Shown: positions 20,101-25,694 of the stretch, one piece after another
Numbering within the stretch: the stretch's first letter is position 1
Layout: every line of letters starts with the position of its first letter
Origin: a virus
Direction: 5' to 3' (one strand)
Length of the DNA stretch: 49,409 nt
IMG/VR virus record: IMGVR_UViG_3300032240_001488
Location: 1 to 49,409 of that record
Made by a program: the position numbers and the translations under genes
Notes under the pieces: model-generated
Seen by the model: the letters and a program-made list of their open reading frames with translations, nothing else
What the model was told of the DNA's origin: nothing
Database searches by the model: none

Positions 20101-20777
20101 ATTTGACCTACACTGGAACTTTGAGATTATATGAAAAACAAATCGTATGTTCAATTAACCCCAAAGAATTTAATTTTAGCACAAATCCAACATCGTTAAT
20201 AAACAACAAGTTCTTCGGATTTAAAGATGTGGATTTGTTGTTAAAATATGCCAATAATATCATAAATGGAAATCAATATTGGTGGAATTATTTACAATTC
20301 AACGTAGTAGAACAATCTCTTTTTAACATGTATGTTGAGAATTATGACATTGTAAATACGACAATTGACTCATATTACAATCAACTATCTAGTTCATATT
20401 TGAAATGGGACGTTGATGGAAATAATAAAATCAATATTAAAGACATGACATTGATTTGGAAATACTTCACTAATACTTTGACTCAAGACGATGTATTTAT
20501 GAATGTTGAGCCGAAATCCAAGAGGAAAACTTTAACGGACATTCAAAATTACATCCAAAATAATGTTATTGTTAAGCGATATGGTGAAATTAATCCAAAA
20601 TTCTTTGAATACGACTATAGTTCATCAATAGACCCTACTGGCTCATATTTAGCTCCATATATAACTACAATTGGACTATATAATGGTGCAGATTTGGTTG
20701 CCGTGGCGAAATTGGCACAACCAATCAAAAATGGTGGTGAATTTCCATTGAATATTTTGGTGAAATGGGATTTTTAA
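17166..20777 (+). CDS. Giant adhesin: FG-GAP-like propeller plus dockerin-like loop
   Basis: A 1203-aa virion protein. Seven integrin-alpha-like FG-GAP repeats can be picked out, starting near residues 405, 551, 613, 671, 742, 811 and 893, for example FGNSVAIYGDNIVIGSP and YGYCIALYDESFVVGAP. This predicts a seven-bladed propeller of the integrin type. At residues 1082-1093 DVDGNNKINIKD matches the calcium-binding loop of a dockerin type I repeat (D-x-D-G-N-x-x-I-x-x-x-D), followed by a helix (MTLIWKYF). A clear second dockerin repeat is not visible. The last 45 residues share a module with the protein at 13529-14659. The N-terminal 190 residues form an alpha/beta domain of unknown type. A host-attachment or baseplate-decoration role is inferred. 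Confidence 0.7.
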   Translation: MNTFNVLIHGNYSDIRGDAAIYMLERVRPNQCNIWFSGTTVGMPTSSVIISNALGNYTASINGLGWTGSGTDIINSACQSSSPKIDLIIYPELEGDWSNWQNAAITASNYGIPVFTPHFSDTSSAFSVNQFYGFSPTVLVGWGNYLTKNSGSYGNQFEFFDTVLDGKTVSSSIVLQGNVSGLLQAENLNYFNNNEFSTNALFSPVSTAAKYINLCTALSASYSVNSGSQNVQIYTNYRDYLNTNNLQSRKQFNFDVRQYFRQISTVSSSGWTPQQGFGMIQISNYTGSAVGMQTLTSSYNLSTLGAGTPMYITVTSQSVGGPYTFNWQNFAQSGFKDTIVKINNNVVYQGTDTSYTWIPDVTVDSATVKFYTSLFNGNMSSPEGNSIIILNGVTSQVGNFLKLNYGYSCADNGTYIAIGSVNNDPSVSLSGLVDVLKYNKTTNEYDNKFIIKKLVNPSDYFLILAAESGSLDVNDNSIDSAFLMTELSSSFDVSVPVSLGTEQAGSSQNHIEIQTESGNDLYVTSSLDAYNNDSLNIEVDSVFNLISSYSDKFGQSLSLYGSLLAVGCPNYTITFKNGDVYNGGSADIFDLESWTSGSPYYPIASVSSEGDASYGESVSLSQVQSGSLYLAVGSSTAFNGYGAVYIYERQAEDNTNWELIQTIYGPQSGSFFGGKVRFEQSGKDYTLVVGNSNKSNLNTAVTIFSKNGDLWEKNVTLVADHSITQTLPYLNGLSPVILTNAADGFGNSVAIYGDNIVIGSPTDTLYTEFEGGISKYRGAVYFYHRCTGVRGDSWEFAQKSWGDIETLVNNEFGYDVDINSKHAVVTVPKHGVNFTSKYILNTLDKRINCNPNDSYFDTLGQVVIFNHNVLESKWDIFYTQQKTKDYGYPYINYGYCIALYDESFVVGAPCLISDYRLLTPYYPNVIQGYSYVYNLNNLITNHPVGNVFYRDGKIILSNSGSIFDSLMKDKYDGRFSAYDLTYTGTLRLYEKQIVCSINPKEFNFSTNPTSLINNKFFGFKDVDLLLKYANNIINGNQYWWNYLQFNVVEQSLFNMYVENYDIVNTTIDSYYNQLSSSYLKWDVDGNNKINIKDMTLIWKYFTNTLTQDDVFMNVEPKSKRKTLTDIQNYIQNNVIVKRYGEINPKFFEYDYSSSIDPTGSYLAPYITTIGLYNGADLVAVAKLAQPIKNGGEFPLNILVKWDF

Positions 20778-20780
20778 TCA

Positions 20781-20788
20781 TATTTATT
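20781..20788 (+). promoter_or_regulatory. TATTTATT box before 20807
   Basis: TATTTATT lies 18 nt before the ATG at 20807 and sits between a TTAATC (20774-20779) and GATTAA (20798-20803) inverted repeat. Confidence 0.3.
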
Positions 20789-20806
20789 ATATAGAAAGAT
20801 TAATAT

Positions 20807-21070
20807 ATGGCAGACCCAAATAGACCATCAACATCAACGGATTTAGTAAGTAGATACCAGAATCAAAAAGCTGGTGGTGCTTACGATGCTAAAAAAGCTG
20901 GAACTTCTACTACGGAGCCATCCAATCAGGCTGCTTCTTACGACAAAACAAACACTTTTGTTGTAAACACGCCACCGCTCGTATCTAATTTTAAAGGGAC
21001 TGAATCTAGCAATTACAATGAAATTTCATTGTATGCCAAGGGGTTAAATACCACAAAATATAAAGGTTAA
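20807..21070 (+). CDS. Small hydrophilic hypothetical protein, 87 aa
   Basis: An 87-residue, Ser/Thr/Asn/Lys-rich and probably disordered product with no recognised family. It follows the giant adhesin and is the last gene before the strand switch. Its stop codon (TAA, 21068-21070) overlaps the stop of the antisense GIY-YIG gene in a shared TTAA palindrome, so the two converge without any spacer or terminator. Confidence 0.55.
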   Translation: MADPNRPSTSTDLVSRYQNQKAGGAYDAKKAGTSTTEPSNQAASYDKTNTFVVNTPPLVSNFKGTESSNYNEISLYAKGLNTTKYKG

Positions 21071-21465
21071 ACCTTTCGTATTCTAACACGGCCTCCGACA
21101 TATTCATTATAATAATTGGAGTCATATAATGCGTTTGCAAGAATGATTTGCTTCATTTCTTCGTAACTTAAATCGGATTTGCTCTTGCACCATGCCAAAA
21201 TTTCAAAAGAAAAGTTTTCTTTTCCAATTTTTATAATATCCTCGTTTAACTGATTACAACTACCTGTATAGGTTTTCCAGTCACTTTCTTTTGTAGAACG
21301 GCGTTTATTCACTCGACCCTTTAAAGGTTTTCGAGTGACTTTAAATTTCAACAACTTTTTTCCAATGTATTTCCGGTTATTTATATTATTGGTTATCCGA
21401 TAAATAAATCCCACACATGGGTCGGGTATATCACCTGTTGCATTTGTCCAATGTCCATAATCCAT
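21067..21465 (-). CDS. GIY-YIG-like nuclease, antisense
   Basis: A 132-aa protein of the GIY-YIG nuclease superfamily. The two signature strands are GFIY at residues 19-22 and KYIG at 32-35, joined by a short RITNNINNR loop. A basic stretch (KRRSTKESDWKTYTGS) follows, then a Glu-containing helix (SYEEMKQ, E102/E103) and an Asn near the end (YYNEYVGG), which fit the catalytic Arg/Lys, Glu and Asn positions of the family. No separate DNA-binding domain is present. T4-like phages often carry free-standing GIY-YIG proteins, some of them homing endonucleases (Seg). It is one of only three minus-strand genes and sits at the junction of the virion and replication blocks. Confidence 0.75.
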   Translation of the reverse strand: MDYGHWTNATGDIPDPCVGFIYRITNNINNRKYIGKKLLKFKVTRKPLKGRVNKRRSTKESDWKTYTGSCNQLNEDIIKIGKENFSFEILAWCKSKSDLSYEEMKQIILANALYDSNYYNEYVGGRVRIRKV

Positions 21466-21509
21466 ATAAAAACTTTACTTTCAACGCTTTTTAATATATA
21501 GTATCCCAA

Positions 21510-22454
21510 ATGGCCTTACAGCAGGAAAAAATATTAAGTGTATTAAACAGACTTTTGAAGCAAAGTCCACGCATGAGAAAAGGTGGAACGGAAGCTATCT
21601 ATTTCTGTCCGAGTTGTAAACATTATAAAAGAAAACTTGAAGTATCATTAATAACTGGCAAATATCATTGTTGGGTATGTGGCTTCGCTGGTAAAAATTT
21701 TGGCACACTTTTGAAGAAGTTAAATGCTCCACGAGATTGTTATGAAATTGTTGGAGAAGTAAAAAAACTCAAGGCAAAAGAAGCATTTGACGACTTCTTT
21801 AATCCAGAAGGAGAAAAGGAAAAGATAAAATCGTTGCCAGCAGAATTTACACCTTTGAGTGAGTGTAAAAAAACTATTGAGTGTTCTCATGCCCTTCACT
21901 ATTTAGCAAAACGTGGGATTACTGATATTGATATAATTAGATACAATATTGGATATTGTGCTGACGGAGATTTTAAAAACCGAATTGTAATACCATCGTA
22001 TGATGCTGATGGAGAATTGAATTTTTATAGTTGCCGAGATTACTACGATACTTCGTGGTTAAAATATGTTAATTGCGATTTTTCAAAGAATATAGTTGGA
22101 TTTGAATTATTAGTTGATTTTTCGGATGAAGTGACTTTAGTTGAAGGTGCATTTGATGCAATCGCTGTTAGAACGAATTGTATTCCTTTGTTTGGAAAAA
22201 CAATGTCCGAGAGGTTGAAAATAAAATTACTTGAAAACAAACCTAAATGTGTTAACATATTACTTGACAATGATGCATTGGAAGATTCCATTAAAAACTG
22301 TGAATATTTAATGAAAAACGGATTGTCCGTTAAGTTAGTAGAGTTAAAAGAAAAAGACCCATCGGTATTGGGATTTGTAAATACGTGGGATTATATTGAT
22401 AATACCCCGCTATTAACATTTAACGATTTGTTTAGATTGAAAATGAATTTATGA
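21510..22454 (+). CDS. 61: DNA primase, gp61-like (DnaG type)
   Basis: Synthesises RNA primers for lagging-strand replication. The 314-aa protein has an N-terminal zinc-binding domain (CPSCKHY at about residues 33-39, then CWVCGF) and a TOPRIM domain with VTLVEGAFDAIAV near residue 210, carrying the catalytic Glu, and ILLDNDAL near 250, carrying the acidic pair. This is the DnaG/gp61 architecture without a fused helicase. The partner helicase gp41 is not in the window. Its stop overlaps the start of the Mre11-Rad50 fusion (ATGA), so replication primer synthesis and recombination are translationally linked. It is a replication gene placed inside the virion-gene order. Confidence 0.85.
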   Translation: MALQQEKILSVLNRLLKQSPRMRKGGTEAIYFCPSCKHYKRKLEVSLITGKYHCWVCGFAGKNFGTLLKKLNAPRDCYEIVGEVKKLKAKEAFDDFFNPEGEKEKIKSLPAEFTPLSECKKTIECSHALHYLAKRGITDIDIIRYNIGYCADGDFKNRIVIPSYDADGELNFYSCRDYYDTSWLKYVNCDFSKNIVGFELLVDFSDEVTLVEGAFDAIAVRTNCIPLFGKTMSERLKIKLLENKPKCVNILLDNDALEDSIKNCEYLMKNGLSVKLVELKEKDPSVLGFVNTWDYIDNTPLLTFNDLFRLKMNL

Positions 22455-25400
22455 TACAATTAAAAAACGCTATTGAAAAATTTTCCAATGTAGTTCACAT
22501 TGGAGATATTCATATTAGATTAGTTCAACGTCATGCTGAATATTTGGAAGTATTTTCCGAATTATATACTCAAATTGACAAAACACCAGACTCTACTTTA
22601 ATTGTAGTAGCTGGTGATATTTTTCATAATAAATCAGATTTAAGTCCAGAATCGGTAAGAATTGCTTCGGATTTTTTAAAAAATCTTGCAGATAGAAGAC
22701 CTACCATTTTAATTGCGGGTAATCATGATGCGACCTTAACAAATAGAAATCGTTTAGATAGCTTATCTCCGATTGTGTCTGCATTATCCCACCCAAATCT
22801 CTATTATTTGATAGATACTGATTCATACATCATTGGTGATGTATTATTTCATAATTATTCAGTATTTGATGAACCGGAGAATTATACTCCTTACGCAACT
22901 GTCCCATCAATTTATAAAAATCAAGTTTCTCATACAATTGGATTATATCATGGCCCCGTAGATGGTGCTATTACAGACGTTGGATATTCAATTTCAAACA
23001 AAAATGTGACCATTGAGAAATTTAATGGATTGCAAATGGTTATGTTGGGAGATATTCACAAACATCAAATACTTCAACAATTTGATGATATTAATGATAA
23101 ACCCGTGATTACATATTGTGGTAGTTTAATTCAACAAGACCACGGCGAAAATTTGCGTGGACATGGATATTTGTATTGGGATTTAAAAACTAAATCGTTT
23201 ACACACCACGAGTTAAAAAATGATTATGGGTTTTTTACGGTTGAAGTAAATAAAGGGGTGTTAACTACAGACATTACCAATATACCTAAAAAAGCTATAT
23301 TAAGAGTCAAATGTATTGAGAGTATTCAATCTGAAGTAAAATCGGTATTATCAGAGATAAAGGATAAAACTGAAGTTGCAGAAGTAAGTTATGTTCGGGT
23401 TGACGATTCTGCTGAAAAACAAGATTTATCATCGGTAGCTCAAGTTAACATTCAGAGCATTTCAGACGTAGAGTATCAAAATACGCTAATTAAGACTTAT
23501 TTTGAAAACAAGAAGATTATCGTATCTGATGCGGAATTAGAAAAAATCTATGAATTAAACAAGTCGTTTAATGCGGAGTTAAAAAAAGAATATACCCCAA
23601 AAAACATTAGATGGAAACCTAAAATTTTTGAATTTGACAACATGTTTAGTTATGGGGAAGGTAACATTGTTGACTTTTCTAAAATGAATGGTGTGATGGG
23701 ATTGTTTGCTAGTAATGCCAGTGGAAAGAGTAGCATTTTATCTGCATTGGCGTTTTGTTTGTTTGATAAATGTGAACGAACATCTAAAGCGTCTAGCATA
23801 TTAAATAGTCAAAAAATGACATTTAAGTGCAAGTTTAATTTTGAAATTGATGGTGTTGATTATTTCATAGAAAGAAATGCCACATCCGATAAAACAGGCA
23901 ATGTTAAGGTAGATGTCAATTTCTGGAAACTTTTGGATGGTAAAAAAGTATCGTTGAACGGAGAGAAACGTGCCAGCACAAATGATATAATCCGTGATTA
24001 TATTGGAACCTATGATGATTTCATTTTCACGACATTATCAGTTCAAAACAGTAAAGATGGTGGCTTCATTGATATGGGACACTCCGATAGAAAAGATTTG
24101 CTTGTTCAATTTATGGGATTGAATATCTTTGATAAGTTGAATGATATTGCCACCAAAAAAGCAAACAAAACAGCGACTTTATTGGAAAGTATGGTCGCTG
24201 ATGATTATGAGTCTAAAATCCAATTAACGCACTCTAAGATTGAAGAATCAAAGAATAGATTGAAGAAAACAAATGATGAATTGGACAAGTTGGTTGAACA
24301 TAAGGATAAATTGGATGCGAATATATTACAATTTACCACTTTGTTAGTTCCAATTTCAGATTCAATTGCATCTTCAAATATAACTGTTTTAGAAGCATCA
24401 AAGATTGACTTGGAAAAATCTATCAATAAAGATGAAACGGTGACGATTCCTGCAATCAAAATAGACATTTCTAAACAAGAGGCGGAATTAGAAAAAATGC
24501 GTCCAATGTTGTTGGAATTAGACGAAAAAAATCTAACGGAAAATTCTACAAAATTCAAAAAAGCGTCAATTAGACATACTGAATTGGAAAGAACTATTGG
24601 ATTAAAAATCGAACAATTAAACAATAAGAAAGAAAAACTAAAAAAATTAGAAAATCATAAATATGACCCAAATTGTGATTTTTGTGTTAATAACGTATTT
24701 GTTAAAGATGCAATTAACACGAAATCTGAAATTGAATCAGATAAGGCAGAGTTAGTTCCTTTGATGAATGAATTTAAAGAAACTAAAGCCGAATTAGAAT
24801 CTTTGAATTGGGTAGTGACCGCACAAGAATTGCATCCGAAATTATCGAATAAAATTTTATCAATAGAAAGTTCTATTTCAAAATTGAATTCTAATATTCT
24901 AAGGGTTCAAAATACTATTGATTTGAATAAATCCACACTTGTTAAAGTAGTGGAGAACATTGAAATGTATTACAAGCAAAAAGAATCTATTGAGAAAAAT
25001 ACCAAAGTTTCGAATGGAATTAAACAATTGAAAATTGAATCAGATGATACTTACAAACAAATTAAATTAAAAAATAAAGATGTGTCTGATTTAACAAATT
25101 CTATCACTGCTCATGAAACTAACCTTGTGGCATTGGAGGAATCTCTTGGAAAACGAAAAGAATTGGAATTTTTCAATAGTTGTTACTCACATTATTTATC
25201 GGCAGTTAATCGAGATGGCATTCCTTACGAATTGATTATCCAAATGATGCCTGTTATAGAAAAAGAAGTTAATGATATTTTACACCAAATTGTTGATTTT
25301 ACGTTATCATTTTCATCAGATGGTAAAAATATCATCACCAATATAGTGTATGACGATAAAAAATGGTTAGTTGAATTGGGAAGTGGTATGGAGAAGTTTA

Positions 25401-25654
25401 TCAGTTCATTGGCTATTAGAAGGGCTTTAATTAGTATAAGCAATTTACCTAGACCGAATTTTATCATATTTGATGAAGGATGGGGGACGTTGGACGCTCA
25501 ACATATCAGTGAAGTGAAGCTATTATTCGATTATTTGAAAACTCAATTCGATTTTATAATGATTATTTCACATATTGATTCAATTAAGGATTTAGTTGAC
25601 AATTTATTGGAAATTACTAAAAACGAAGGCTTTTCTCAAATAAAGTATCTATGA
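22451..25654 (+). CDS. Mre11-Rad50 (gp47-gp46/SbcD-SbcC) single-chain fusion
   Basis: One 1067-aa ORF joins the two subunits of the recombination nuclease that are separate genes 47 and 46 in T4. Residues 1-330 are a calcineurin-like phosphoesterase: HIGDIHI, GDIFHNK, GNHDA, a lone His in LYHGPV and GDIHKHQ supply the metal ligands of Mre11/SbcD. After a linker, residues about 385-1067 are Rad50/SbcC. Walker A is ASNASGKSS (A420 to S427, with Ala where the first Gly is usual). Then come long coiled coils, a zinc-hook CDFC (C742/C745), the LGSGMEKF signature and Walker B FIIFDEGWGTLD (D1008/E1009). The enzyme would process double-strand ends for recombination-dependent replication. The frame shows no internal stop. 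Confidence 0.85.
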   Translation: MIQLKNAIEKFSNVVHIGDIHIRLVQRHAEYLEVFSELYTQIDKTPDSTLIVVAGDIFHNKSDLSPESVRIASDFLKNLADRRPTILIAGNHDATLTNRNRLDSLSPIVSALSHPNLYYLIDTDSYIIGDVLFHNYSVFDEPENYTPYATVPSIYKNQVSHTIGLYHGPVDGAITDVGYSISNKNVTIEKFNGLQMVMLGDIHKHQILQQFDDINDKPVITYCGSLIQQDHGENLRGHGYLYWDLKTKSFTHHELKNDYGFFTVEVNKGVLTTDITNIPKKAILRVKCIESIQSEVKSVLSEIKDKTEVAEVSYVRVDDSAEKQDLSSVAQVNIQSISDVEYQNTLIKTYFENKKIIVSDAELEKIYELNKSFNAELKKEYTPKNIRWKPKIFEFDNMFSYGEGNIVDFSKMNGVMGLFASNASGKSSILSALAFCLFDKCERTSKASSILNSQKMTFKCKFNFEIDGVDYFIERNATSDKTGNVKVDVNFWKLLDGKKVSLNGEKRASTNDIIRDYIGTYDDFIFTTLSVQNSKDGGFIDMGHSDRKDLLVQFMGLNIFDKLNDIATKKANKTATLLESMVADDYESKIQLTHSKIEESKNRLKKTNDELDKLVEHKDKLDANILQFTTLLVPISDSIASSNITVLEASKIDLEKSINKDETVTIPAIKIDISKQEAELEKMRPMLLELDEKNLTENSTKFKKASIRHTELERTIGLKIEQLNNKKEKLKKLENHKYDPNCDFCVNNVFVKDAINTKSEIESDKAELVPLMNEFKETKAELESLNWVVTAQELHPKLSNKILSIESSISKLNSNILRVQNTIDLNKSTLVKVVENIEMYYKQKESIEKNTKVSNGIKQLKIESDDTYKQIKLKNKDVSDLTNSITAHETNLVALEESLGKRKELEFFNSCYSHYLSAVNRDGIPYELIIQMMPVIEKEVNDILHQIVDFTLSFSSDGKNIITNIVYDDKKWLVELGSGMEKFISSLAIRRALISISNLPRPNFIIFDEGWGTLDAQHISEVKLLFDYLKTQFDFIMIISHIDSIKDLVDNLLEITKNEGFSQIKYL

Positions 25655-25663
25655 TAACGGTAG

Positions 25664-25694
25664 CCATATATATTTATATTGATAGAATATATGG
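25664..25694 (+). repeat. 8-bp inverted repeat spanning a start codon
   Basis: CCATATAT (25664-25671) pairs with ATATATGG (25687-25694), which includes the ATG at 25691. The loop carries TTTATA from the TATTTATA box. A hairpin could hide the start codon until transcription or translation opens it. Confidence 0.4.
25671..25678 (+). promoter_or_regulatory. TATTTATA box before fibre gene
   Basis: TATTTATA lies 12 nt before the ATG at 25691, directly after the Mre11-Rad50 gene. It would allow the following fibre and sheath genes to be transcribed separately from the replication genes. Confidence 0.4.
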
